Shown here: positions 7,271 to 13,946 of the stretch, one piece after another
How positions within the stretch are numbered: the stretch's first letter is position 1
Layout of the letters: each line of letters begins with the position of its first letter
DNA from: Veillonellaceae bacterium UBA5809
Lineage (GTDB): Bacteria; Bacillota; Negativicutes; Veillonellales; Dialisteraceae
Reading direction: 5' to 3'
Length of the DNA: 14,972 nt
Assembly (NCBI GenBank): GCA_002417965.1
Contig: DIDD01000139.1
Span: forward strand, 1 to 14,972
Translations under genes and position numbers: made by a program
Notes under the pieces: model-generated
The model's database searches: none
Told to the model about the DNA's origin: nothing
What the model saw: only the letters and a program-made list of their open reading frames with translations

Positions 7271-7489
7271 TCATTTAAAACGATAGGTAATCCTGCCGTG
7301 ATCAAGATCATAGGCTGTCAGTTCCAGGGTAACCCGGTCACCGGGCAGTATACGGATAAAATTCATGCGCATTTTACCTGAAATATGTGCCAGCACAATA
7401 TGTCCGTTTTCCAGCTTGACCCGAAACATAGCATTAGGAAGTTTTTCCACCACTTTACCTTCAACTTCAATGACATCTTCCTTGCTCAT
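7271..7489 (-). CDS. infA: Translation initiation factor IF-1
   Basis: Binds the A site of the 30S subunit during initiation with IF-2 and IF-3. The 72 residues form one S1-like OB fold: KEDVIEVEGKVVEKLPNAMF at the start, the HIVLAHISGKMRMNFIRILPGD core (about 29-50), and DLDHGRITYRFK at the end. Length and motifs are canonical. ATG at 7489 follows AAAGGAGGC. Upstream is an unusual 203-nt gap instead of an intact map or RNA-binding-protein gene, so it may have its own promoter, although I found no good -10/-35 pair. Confidence 0.98.
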   Translation of the reverse strand: MSKEDVIEVEGKVVEKLPNAMFRVKLENGHIVLAHISGKMRMNFIRILPGDRVTLELTAYDLDHGRITYRFK

Positions 7490-7692
7490 GAGAGCCTCCT
7501 TTTGCCTTTTGATTATGAGTTTCCCTCATTTTTGATAACCTTCTGCTGCAGGTATATCCCGCAGCATGGATCTGATCACTGCGGCACTTTCACCCGAGAA
7601 TAAGGCATGCCAATCCCTTGTATTCCCCTGTTTTCTCAAAGGAGAAGGGTGCTTTTCTGTGTGGACGCATCTTCGGCATTCCACATTTCCTG
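7490..7692 (-). other. 203-nt gap before infA, with a 59-codon ORF
   Basis: Longest gap inside the ribosomal cluster. On the minus strand an ORF of 59 codons runs from ATG at 7705 to TGA at 7526, overlapping the map stop by 13 nt. It has a CRRC motif and ends ESAAVIRSMLRDIPAAEGYQK-like, but has no ribosome binding site and no family I know. Many Firmicutes carry a small KOW RNA-binding protein gene here; no KOW signature is present. A weak hairpin (CCGCAG with CTGCGG, 7590-7565) and a small one (ATGAG with CTCAT, 7529-7515) lie upstream of infA. It may be leader, decayed gene or spacer. Confidence 0.4.
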
Positions 7693-7962
7693 CTATTCCC
7701 GCCATGTGAGAATTTTCGGACCTTCTTTGGTAATGGCAATGGTATGTTCAAAATGGGCTGACGGCAGTCCGTCTGCTGTCACTACACCCCATCCGTCATC
7801 CATGGTCCACGTGTCGGCAGAACCCATGGTGATCATTGGTTCTATGCATATGACCATGCCCTCTTCCAGACGGGCGCCATGACCCGGCATTCCATAGTTC
7901 GGCACTTCCGGATCTTCATGCATATCCGTACCGATGCCATGCCCCACATAATCATGCAGCAT
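7693..7962 (-). pseudogene. map: Methionine aminopeptidase, C-terminal fragment only
   Basis: Methionine aminopeptidase removes the N-terminal Met of new proteins using two metal ions. Only about 89 codons, the last third, are present, starting at HDYVGHGIGTDMHEDPEV. Retained are the metal-ligand His in GHGIG, the second His in MHEDP, Glu in CIEPM and Glu in FEHTI (E. coli H171, H178, E204, E235). The N-terminal ~160 residues with the two metal-binding Asp and the substrate His (E. coli D97, D108, H79) are gone, so it cannot be active. Upstream codons in this frame belong to secY read out of frame. An in-frame ATG at 7962 exists, without a convincing ribosome binding site. Confidence 0.9.
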
Positions 7963-8878
7963 AGCAGACAGTATTAGGCCAGGATCCCCATGTAAAGAAA
8001 TTCGCCACATCTTTGATCCACTGTACATTGATAAACTGCGCCAGTGTAACCGGCATCATCAATATAGAGGATGCAAAAATAATGGGAATCACACCCGCCT
8101 GATTCACTTTCAGCGGCAGAAATGTGGAATGTCCTCCATACATCTTCCGTCCGATAACGCGTTTGGCATATTGGATGGGAATCCGGCGCTGTCCTTCATT
8201 GACAGCAACAACCATCAGAATCATCGCAACCGCAATGACTACAAACAGAAGTGCCTGGAAGGGATTAATGGTCCCTACCTGCAGGTACTCGATAACGGTG
8301 TTGACCGCTTCGGGAAAACGGGCTACAATTCCTGCAAAAATAATCAGAGAAATTCCATTCCCAATCCCTTTTTCTGTAATCTTCTCGCCAATCCACATGA
8401 GAAGACACGTACCTGCCGTCAGCACAATGGAAATAAATAAAACGTAAAGCCAGCTGTTGTCAATCAGCGCATTGTTAATCCGGAGCCCGTAGGACATGCC
8501 GAATGCCTGGATAAATCCAAGCATCACGGTTCCATACCGGGTGACTTTCTGGATTTTCTTGTATCCTTCCGGTCCTTCTTTTTTCCATTCTTCAAATGTC
8601 GGAATAACCGCGGTCAGCAGCTGCATAATAATAGACGCATTGATGTATGGCGTGATGCTCATTGCAAAAATCGAAAATTTACTCAGAGCCCCGCCGGCAA
8701 ATAAATCCAGAAATCCAAACAGGTTGCCTGCAGAAAAAAGATTTTCAATAACCGATGCATCCACTCCCGGAACAGGGATATGAACTCCCAGCCTGAATAT
8801 GACAAACATCACAAAAGTAAAAAACACACGGTCTTTTAACTCTTTATTCGCAAGGAAGCTGGCGATGAAATCCCGCAC
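7952..8878 (-). pseudogene. secY: Preprotein translocase SecY, truncated after TM7
   Basis: SecY is the channel of the Sec export system. The frame is intact from GTG at 8878 for 308 codons against a usual ~420-430. TM1 (about 17-34, then GVHIPVPGVD), the plug/TM2 region (LFAGGALSKFSIFAMSITPY, 59-78) and the RRIPIQYAKR loop (231-240) are conserved, and TM7 ends near 283. Family-like sequence continues to about residue 307 and then meets map sequence and a TGA. TM8-10 and the SecA-contacting C5 loop are missing. GTG follows the rplO stop with no gap; AGGTGA inside the end of rplO serves as binding site. It is probably non-functional as assembled. Confidence 0.93.
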
Positions 8879-9322
8879 TTAAATCACCTCGGCTTTTCCA
8901 CCCGCTGCTTCGATTTTGGCCAAAGCGGTCTTCGTGAATCCCTGTGCCTGAACTGTGAGGGACTTCTTCAATTCACCGTCTCCCAGAATACGGACGCCGT
9001 TGTCTTCTATAGATTTCAGGATTCCCTTATCCAGCAGAGTCAACGGAGTAACCGTTTCTCCATCATCGAAAAGATTCAGCTGGCTCACATTTACTACTGT
9101 GAATTCTTTGGCAAATATATTTTTAAAACCACGTTTCGGAAGTCTGCGGTATAACGGAAGCTGACCGCCTTCAAATCCCGGCCGCACACCGCCGCCTGAA
9201 CGGGCATTCTGTCCTTTTGCTCCGCGTCCTGACTGTTTGCCCAGCCCTGACCCAAGTCCGCGTCCTACGCGGCGTTCTGTCGTTTTGGATCCTGCCGCAG
9301 GTTTTAATTCATGCAGTTTCAT
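8879..9322 (-). CDS. rplO: 50S ribosomal protein L15
   Basis: Late-assembly large-subunit protein, 147 residues. The N-terminal extension is Gly/Arg-rich (about 8-57: RRVGRGLGSGLGKQSGRGAKG, then GVRPGFEGGQLPLYRRLPKRGF) and threads into 23S rRNA, followed by a globular domain ending AAGGKAEVI. The length is normal. ATG at 9322 follows GGAGGTGCACTGA. It directly abuts secY (TAA then GTG), so SecY translation is probably coupled to it. Confidence 0.98.
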   Translation of the reverse strand: MKLHELKPAAGSKTTERRVGRGLGSGLGKQSGRGAKGQNARSGGGVRPGFEGGQLPLYRRLPKRGFKNIFAKEFTVVNVSQLNLFDDGETVTPLTLLDKGILKSIEDNGVRILGDGELKKSLTVQAQGFTKTALAKIEAAGGKAEVI

Positions 9323-9342
9323 TCAGTGCACCTCCTTTTCTA

Positions 9343-9522
9343 TTACTGTTCTTTGACTTCTACCAGATGGCGCACTTTATGAATCATGCCCTGAATCTGG
9401 GGTGTTAATTCCTGTTGGACGGAAGAATTTGTCTTCTTCAATCCCAATGCCTTTACGGTTGCGACCTGTTCAGGACGTGAGCCGATGACACTTTTCTTTA
9501 ACGTAATGATCACTGTACTCAT
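9343..9522 (-). CDS. rpmD: 50S ribosomal protein L30
   Basis: Small large-subunit protein of 59 residues, present in most Firmicutes and absent from several other phyla. It starts MSTVIITLKKSVIGSRPEQ and has TVKALGLKKTNSSV and the end IQGMIHKVRHLVEVKE, all typical. I chose ATG at 9522, preceded by AGGAGA with a 6-nt spacer. The frame is open 15 codons further upstream, but those codons overlap the end of rpsE and are not L30-like. It lies 13 nt after rpsE. Confidence 0.97.
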   Translation of the reverse strand: MSTVIITLKKSVIGSRPEQVATVKALGLKKTNSSVQQELTPQIQGMIHKVRHLVEVKEQ

Positions 9523-9535
9523 GGTCGTTCTCCTG

Positions 9536-10036
9536 TCAGTTATAAATTTCATCCAGGGTCTTCCCACGCAGAGCAGCTACTGTTTCCGCTCTCTGCAGTT
9601 TGGAAAGGCCGTCCAGAGTGGCCCGCACCATATTAATCGGATTCGAGGACCCAAGTGACTTTGTCAGAATATTACGGACACCTGCCAGTTCCAAAACGGA
9701 ACGGCTGGGGCCTCCGGCAATAATTCCGCAGCCTTCTGCCGCCGGTTTCATGAAAACACGTCCGGCTCCATAGATCCCAAGCACTTCATGAGGAATCGTC
9801 CCATTTTTTGTAGCAATGGTAATCATATTCTTCTTGGCATCTTCAACGCCTTTACGGATTGCTTCCGGTACTTCAGTCGCTTTGCCGAGACCGGCTCCGA
9901 TTCTGCCTTTCCCGTCACCAACCACCACAACTGCAGCAAAGGAAAAACGCCGTCCGCCTTTGACTACTTTCGCCACACGGTTGATGAAAACCACGTTTTC
10001 CTTTAAATCGGATTCCTGCTTTTCAAATCTTGGCAT
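9536..10036 (-). CDS. rpsE: 30S ribosomal protein S5
   Basis: Small-subunit protein involved in decoding accuracy and the mRNA entry helicase site, 166 residues. The N-terminal double-stranded-RNA-binding-like domain spans about 10-75 (ENVVFINRVAKVVKGGRRFSF, then GDGKGRIGAGLGKATEVPEAIRKG). The C-terminal domain has AGGPSRSVLELAGVRNILTKSLGSSNPINMVRATLDGL. Residues around VKGGRRF, the loop where spectinomycin-resistance changes occur, look wild-type. ATG at 10036 follows GGAGAGAAGTAC. Confidence 0.98.
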   Translation of the reverse strand: MPRFEKQESDLKENVVFINRVAKVVKGGRRFSFAAVVVVGDGKGRIGAGLGKATEVPEAIRKGVEDAKKNMITIATKNGTIPHEVLGIYGAGRVFMKPAAEGCGIIAGGPSRSVLELAGVRNILTKSLGSSNPINMVRATLDGLSKLQRAETVAALRGKTLDEIYN

Positions 10037-10054
10037 GTACTTCTCTCCTTTACT

Positions 10055-10423
10055 TTAAAATTTCAGGCCGCCTTCACGAGCTCCTTCAGCCAGTGCTTTG
10101 ACGCGTCCGTGATAAATGTATCCGCCTCTGTCAAATACGACAGTGTCAATTCCCTTGGCAAGTGCTCTCTGAGCGATGAGTTTACCCACTTCGGCTGCTG
10201 TTTCCGCATTGCCGCCATGGGCATATTTTTCCGTAATTTCTTTGTCGAGAGAGTTCGCTGATACCAGTGTGGTCTGTGCTTCATCATCAATAACCTGCAC
10301 ATAGATATTCTGCAGACTGCGGAATACATTCAGCCGGGGCCGCTGTGCTGTGCCGGAAATATTTTTCCGCAGACGCGCATGACGGCGAATGACAGCCCCT
10401 CTTCTCATATTTTTATGCAACAT
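10055..10423 (-). CDS. rplR: 50S ribosomal protein L18
   Basis: 5S rRNA-binding protein, 122 residues, acting with L5 in the central protuberance. The basic N-terminus (RRGAVIRRHARLRKNISGTAQRPRLNVFRS, about 7-36) binds 5S rRNA, and the C-terminal part has FDRGGYIYHGRVKALAEGAREGGLKF, both canonical. ATG at 10423 follows AGGAGGTAACAGAC. A second in-frame ATG at 10408 is possible but lacks a well-placed binding site. It lies 23 nt after rplF. Confidence 0.98.
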   Translation of the reverse strand: MLHKNMRRGAVIRRHARLRKNISGTAQRPRLNVFRSLQNIYVQVIDDEAQTTLVSANSLDKEITEKYAHGGNAETAAEVGKLIAQRALAKGIDTVVFDRGGYIYHGRVKALAEGAREGGLKF

Positions 10424-10446
10424 GTCTGTTACCTCCTGCGTTACGC

Positions 10447-10989
10447 TTACTTCGTAGCTCCGGTTTTTCCTGCCTTGCGGCGGACATATTCTCCGGAATA
10501 ACGGATTCCCTTGCCTTTGTAAGGCTCTGGTTCACGCCATGCGCGAATTTCCGCTGCCACCATGCCGACCTTTTCTTTATCAGCTCCGGAAACCACAATA
10601 ACAACAGACGACGGCGTGGAAATAGTAATTCCTTCCGGCGGTGTGACAATGACCGGATGCGAGAATCCAAGTGATAATTTGAGATTGCTCCCCTGCATGG
10701 AAGCATTATATCCAACTCCCTGGATTTCCAGTTTCTTTTCAAATCCCTCTGTAACACCCACGACCATATTATGAATCAATGTGCGGGTCAGGCCATGCAG
10801 AGAACGGTGCTTAATGTCATCAGACGGTCTTTTTACAAGAATCTGTCCGTCTTCCATCACAATATCCATTTCTTCATGCAGCGTACGGTTTAATGTTCCC
10901 TTCGGACCTTTCACGGTTACCGTGTGGCCGTCGATTTTGACTTCCACGCCTGCCGGTACCGCAATCGGTTTTCTGCCTATTCTTGACAT
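10447..10989 (-). CDS. rplF: 50S ribosomal protein L6
   Basis: Large-subunit protein at the base of the L7/L12 stalk, touching the sarcin-ricin loop, 180 residues. The opening MSRIGRKPIAVPAGVEV, VKGPKGTLNR (about 29-38), the central GVGYNA, and the C-terminal EPEPYKGKGIRYSGEYVRRKAGKTG are diagnostic. It has the usual two-domain duplication (about 1-82 and 83-180). ATG at 10989 follows GGAGGTATAAT. It lies 18 nt after rpsH. Confidence 0.98.
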   Translation of the reverse strand: MSRIGRKPIAVPAGVEVKIDGHTVTVKGPKGTLNRTLHEEMDIVMEDGQILVKRPSDDIKHRSLHGLTRTLIHNMVVGVTEGFEKKLEIQGVGYNASMQGSNLKLSLGFSHPVIVTPPEGITISTPSSVVIVVSGADKEKVGMVAAEIRAWREPEPYKGKGIRYSGEYVRRKAGKTGATK

Positions 10990-11007
10990 ATTATACCTCC
11001 CAATTGC

Positions 11008-11406
11008 TTACCAGACATACGCAAGGACTTCTCCACCAAGGCCTTCACGGCGGGCTGCTTTATCCGTCATGATACCCTTCGGTGTAGAAATAATCGCAAT
11101 ACCAAGACCTCCCAACACCCGGGGCAGTTCATCCTTTTTCGCATAAACGCGAAGTCCCGGTTTGGAAATCTTTTTTAATCCTTTTATGACCTTCTGACGG
11201 TCACTGCCATATTTCAGAACTGCACGCAGTGTAGCATGACTTTCCACTTCCACCTGCTCGTAGCTCCTGATAAAACCTTCATTCTTCAAAATTTCCAGCA
11301 CGGCTGCCTTCATTTTAGAAGCGGGCATATCTACCTTTTCATGATATGCATCGTTCGCGTTGCGAATACGTGTCAGCATATCCGCAATCGGATCGGTTGT
11401 TACCAT
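11008..11406 (-). CDS. rpsH: 30S ribosomal protein S8
   Basis: Central-domain 16S rRNA-binding protein, 132 residues from the chosen start. It opens MVTTDPIADMLTRIRNAN and ends in the S8 signature STPKGIMTDKAARREGLGGEVLAYVW. In enteric bacteria S8 represses its own operon by binding the rplE mRNA; I did not identify such a site here. ATG at 11406 has GGGAGGAGG 10 nt upstream. The frame is open to a TTG at 11427, but that codon precedes the ribosome binding site and is rejected. Confidence 0.98.
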   Translation of the reverse strand: MVTTDPIADMLTRIRNANDAYHEKVDMPASKMKAAVLEILKNEGFIRSYEQVEVESHATLRAVLKYGSDRQKVIKGLKKISKPGLRVYAKKDELPRVLGGLGIAIISTPKGIMTDKAARREGLGGEVLAYVW

Positions 11407-11436
11407 TATCTCAAAACCTCCTCCCAAAATTCTGCT

Positions 11437-11706
11437 TTACCAGCTGGCTTTTCTAATTCCCGGAATTTCTCCCCGGTAGGCCAAATCACGGAACTGATTG
11501 CGGCATATGCCGAATTTACGCATATATCCGTGGGGACGGCCTGTCAGCTGGCAGCGGTTATGTAAACGTGTGGGCGATGCATCTTTTGGAAGCTTGCTCA
11601 ATCCTTCATAGTCTTTGGCTTCTTTTAAAGCCTCACGCTTTGCTGCATATTTCTGCACCATCTGTTCGCGCTTTTTTTCACGTTCCAACATAGACTTCTT
11701 TGCCAT
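11437..11706 (-). CDS. rpsN: 30S ribosomal protein S14, long zinc-independent form
   Basis: Small-subunit head protein, 89 residues. This is the long C- form: an N-terminal basic helix region (about 1-45) and a C-terminal TGRPHGYMRKFGICRNQFRDLAYRGEIPGIRKASW. The zinc-ribbon cysteines of the short ~61-residue form (CxxC twice) are not present: where CxxC would be it reads CQLT and CRNQ. Spc operons of Firmicutes usually carry the short zinc form; in B. subtilis the long form is a separate zinc-starvation paralogue. ATG at 11706 follows AGGAGGAAAAT. It lies 12 nt after rplE. Confidence 0.96.
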   Translation of the reverse strand: MAKKSMLEREKKREQMVQKYAAKREALKEAKDYEGLSKLPKDASPTRLHNRCQLTGRPHGYMRKFGICRNQFRDLAYRGEIPGIRKASW

Positions 11707-11718
11707 ATTTTCCTCCTG

Positions 11719-12258
11719 TTACTTCTTAAACGGCATTCCGAACTTAGTCAGCAGCTCCCGTGCTTCTTCATCAGTCTGGGCTGTGGTGACCACGATAATA
11801 TCCATGCCGCGGAGTTTATCAATTTTTTCATAATCAATTTCCGGGAAAATCAGCTGTTCCTTTACGCCGACTGCATAGTTTCCTCTTCCATCAAAGCTGG
11901 ATGTGCTGACGCCTCTGAAATCGCGTACACGGGGAAAAGCAATGTTAATCAGTCTGTCAAGGAATTCGTACATGCGTTCACCGCGGAGTGTAACCTTGCA
12001 GCCCAGAGGCATGCCCTCACGGATATGCCATGCTGCCAGGGATTTTTTCGCCTTGCAGACAATCGGCTGCTGCCCGCTGATAGCTGCCAGGTCTGACATG
12101 GCGGCATCTACAGCCTTTGCATTTGTTGTCGCTTCACCGACACCGATATTAATGATGATTTTTTCCAGTTTCGGAATTTCCATCTTGTTTTTATATCCGA
12201 ATTTGTCACACATCTCATTTTTGATCTGTGTTTCGTACATTTCTCTTAATCTGGACAA
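11719..12258 (-). CDS. rplE: 50S ribosomal protein L5 (TTG start)
   Basis: 5S rRNA-binding protein of the central protuberance, which also bridges to S13; 179 residues. Motifs: FGYKNKMEIPKLEKIIINIGVGEA (about 20-43), the CKVTLRG element, FPRVRDFRG (about 119-127) and the C-terminal RGMDIIVVTTAQTDEEARELL. The start is TTG at 12258, giving MSRLREMYE as in other L5 proteins, with GGAGG 8 nt upstream. An internal ATG at 12240 would remove conserved residues and lacks a binding site. Confidence 0.97.
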   Translation of the reverse strand: MSRLREMYETQIKNEMCDKFGYKNKMEIPKLEKIIINIGVGEATTNAKAVDAAMSDLAAISGQQPIVCKAKKSLAAWHIREGMPLGCKVTLRGERMYEFLDRLINIAFPRVRDFRGVSTSSFDGRGNYAVGVKEQLIFPEIDYEKIDKLRGMDIIVVTTAQTDEEARELLTKFGMPFKK

Positions 12259-12279
12259 CTTGTATTCCTCCTTCCCCGT

Positions 12280-12612
12280 TTATTTGCTTTCATCCAGCAA
12301 TGCGCCGCTTTTGACTGCTGCACGGACGTAGCTTCCGTCCTTCTGCTGTACTTTTTTAATGCGGCTTGGTTTCTTTGTTTCCGGATCCAGGATCATGACC
12401 TTGGATACATGGATTGCCGCTTCTTTTGTGATAATACCGCCTTTGGGATTCGCCTGTGTCGGTTTAGTATGTCTCTTAACCAAGTTGATTCCCTCTACAA
12501 TGACCCGGTCTTTTTTCGGCTGGGCTTCTGTAACCTTGCCCTGCTTGCCTTTATCTTTACCGGAAATCACGACTACGGTATCACCGTGCTTTACATGCAG
12601 TTTATGACTCAT
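12280..12612 (-). CDS. rplX: 50S ribosomal protein L24
   Basis: Assembly-initiating large-subunit protein, 110 residues. The KOW motif is near the N-terminus (GDTVVVISGKDKGKQGKV, about 10-27), followed by VEGINLVKRHTKPTQANPKGGI and the conserved ALLDESK end. The length is normal. ATG at 12612 follows GGGGAGGTACACG. It sits 13 nt after rplN and 21 nt before rplE. Confidence 0.98.
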   Translation of the reverse strand: MSHKLHVKHGDTVVVISGKDKGKQGKVTEAQPKKDRVIVEGINLVKRHTKPTQANPKGGIITKEAAIHVSKVMILDPETKKPSRIKKVQQKDGSYVRAAVKSGALLDESK

Positions 12613-12625
12613 CGTGTACCTCCCC

Positions 12626-12994
12626 TTAGAGTACTTCCGGTGCGAGGGAAATAATCTTCATAAAATTTCTGTCGCGCAGTTCTCTTGCCACCGGTCCGAA
12701 AATACGGGTGCCTACCGGACTCTTATCATCTTTAATAAGGACGGCTGCATTTTCATCAAAACGGATGTGCGATCCGTCAGCACGGTTGATTCCGCTTACT
12801 GTACGGACAACAACCGCTTTTACGACCTGCCCTTTCTTTACAACGCCTCCGGGTGATGCATCTTTGACCGTCGCCACAATGACATCTCCGATATTACCGC
12901 TTTTGCGGAATGAACCGCCAAGAACCTTGATAACAAGGATATTTTTCGCACCGGTATTATCCGCAACGTTGAGTCTGCTTTCCTGCTGAATCAT
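12626..12994 (-). CDS. rplN: 50S ribosomal protein L14
   Basis: Large-subunit protein at the subunit interface (bridge B8 with 16S rRNA), 122 residues, the exact usual length. It starts MIQQESRLNVADNTGAKNIL and has the signature VKKGQVVKAVVVRT (about 53-66) and the end LRDRNFMKIISLAPEVL. ATG at 12994 follows TAGGAGGATTGGCACG. It lies 27 nt after rpsQ. Confidence 0.98.
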   Translation of the reverse strand: MIQQESRLNVADNTGAKNILVIKVLGGSFRKSGNIGDVIVATVKDASPGGVVKKGQVVKAVVVRTVSGINRADGSHIRFDENAAVLIKDDKSPVGTRIFGPVARELRDRNFMKIISLAPEVL

Positions 12995-13021
12995 CGTGCC
13001 AATCCTCCTATTATCTGTTTA

Positions 13022-13282
13022 TCAATTCTGACGGGCAACGATTTTTTCTACACGCCACCGCTTGTCGCGGGAAAGCGGCCTGGTTTCGACAATCCGTACG
13101 GTATCGCCGATATGGCATTCGTTGTTTTCGTCATGTGCTTTAAATCTTTTAGTTGTATTAATTGATTTTTTGTACAGTTTGTGGGGAACTTTCCGTTCAA
13201 TAGCCACAACGACGGTTTTATCCATCTTATCGCTGACGACAATTCCCTGACGCACTTTGCGTACATTTCTTTCTTCTGCCAC
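13022..13282 (-). CDS. rpsQ: 30S ribosomal protein S17 (GTG start)
   Basis: Early-assembling small-subunit protein, 86 residues, an OB fold. RKVRQGIVVSDKMDKTVVVAIER (about 8-30), HKLYKKSINTTKRFKAHDE and VRIVETRPLSRDKRWRV are canonical. The start is GTG at 13282, with AAAGGAGG 8 nt upstream; no ATG is available at the family start position. It lies 30 nt after rpmC. Confidence 0.98.
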   Translation of the reverse strand: MAEERNVRKVRQGIVVSDKMDKTVVVAIERKVPHKLYKKSINTTKRFKAHDENNECHIGDTVRIVETRPLSRDKRWRVEKIVARQN

Positions 13283-13312
13283 GTTAGATGCCTCCTTTTG
13301 AACGTAAAACTG

Positions 13313-13519
13313 TTACGCCTTTTTTTCCGTTTTTAATTCTTCTTCCCGCTGCACTGTTTTAATCCGTGCAATTGTCTTTCTGACTTCACGGATGCGCATT
13401 GGATTTTCCAGCTGACCTGTAGCGAGCTGAAAACGGAGGTTAAACAGTTCTTCCTTCAATCCGGCAACTTTCTGATCCATTTCGGCAGTGCTGAGGTTGC
13501 GAATTTCTTTGACCTTCAT
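13313..13519 (-). CDS. rpmC: 50S ribosomal protein L29
   Basis: Two-helix large-subunit protein near the exit tunnel, a docking site for targeting factors with L23; 68 residues. MKVKEIRNLSTAEMDQKVAGLKEELFNLRFQLATGQL and the ARIKTV segment (about 50-55) are typical. I chose ATG at 13519, which starts 1 nt after the rplP stop with AGGTGA 5 nt upstream inside rplP. A GTG three codons earlier (13528) would overlap rplP and lacks a binding site. Confidence 0.97.
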   Translation of the reverse strand: MKVKEIRNLSTAEMDQKVAGLKEELFNLRFQLATGQLENPMRIREVRKTIARIKTVQREEELKTEKKA

Positions 13520-13520
13520 T

Positions 13521-13946
13521 TTATTCACCTGCCACTTCTTGTCCCTTAACTACAAACTTGGTTTTGATAGGAAGTTTATTACCAGCCAAACGCATGGCTT
13601 CTTTTGCCGTTGCTTCGGGGATCCCCGCCATTTCGAACATGACACGGCCCGGTCTTACAACTGACACCCAATATTCTACAGAGCCCTTGCCGCTGCCCAT
13701 ACGGGTCTCTGCCGGCTTGGCTGTAATCGGTTTATCCGGGAAAATCTTAATCCAGACTTTTCCGCCTCTCTTGGTGTAACGCGTCATGGCAATACGGGCT
13801 GCTTCAATCTGCCTGTTTGTAATCCATGCCGGTTCCATAGCCACCAGGCCGTACTGCCCGTAGGTGACTGTGTTGCCGCGGCGGTCTCTCCCTTTCATAC
13901 GTCCGCGGAACTGCTTGCGGTACTTGGTACGCTTCGGAATTAACAT
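13521..13946 (-). CDS. rplP: 50S ribosomal protein L16
   Basis: Large-subunit protein near the A-site tRNA, 141 residues. MLIPKRTKYRKQFRGRMKG at the start, GLVAMEPAWITNRQIEAAR (about 33-51), FPDKPITAKPAETRMGSGKG and VSVVRPGRVMFEMAG are diagnostic. ATG overlaps the rpsC stop by 1 nt (TGATG), pointing to translational coupling. The next gene starts 1 nt after its stop, so rpsC-rplP-rpmC are packed as tightly as possible. Confidence 0.98.
   Translation of the reverse strand: MLIPKRTKYRKQFRGRMKGRDRRGNTVTYGQYGLVAMEPAWITNRQIEAARIAMTRYTKRGGKVWIKIFPDKPITAKPAETRMGSGKGSVEYWVSVVRPGRVMFEMAGIPEATAKEAMRLAGNKLPIKTKFVVKGQEVAGE

Noticed and set aside
7952..7975. Programmed frameshift joining SecY to Map
   Set aside because: A +1 shift would join the frames, but there is no slippery sequence and the fusion would join two unrelated, incomplete proteins.
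7982..7987. GGATCC (BamHI) near the secY-map junction as a cloning scar
   Set aside because: SecY-like codons continue for several residues beyond it, and GGATCC occurs elsewhere in the window (for example near 231 and 6446), so it does not mark the breakpoint.
7963..8028. N-terminal extension of the map frame (about 22 codons)
   Set aside because: These codons are secY sequence in a different frame; map-like residues begin only at about 7962-7956.
10413..10757. Minus-strand ORF of 114 codons
   Set aside because: Alternative frame within rplF and the rplR start; the L6 frame explains the region.
11407..11427. Upstream TTG start for rpsH
   Set aside because: The codons encode the GGGAGGAGG binding site itself; S8 begins at the ATG at 11406.
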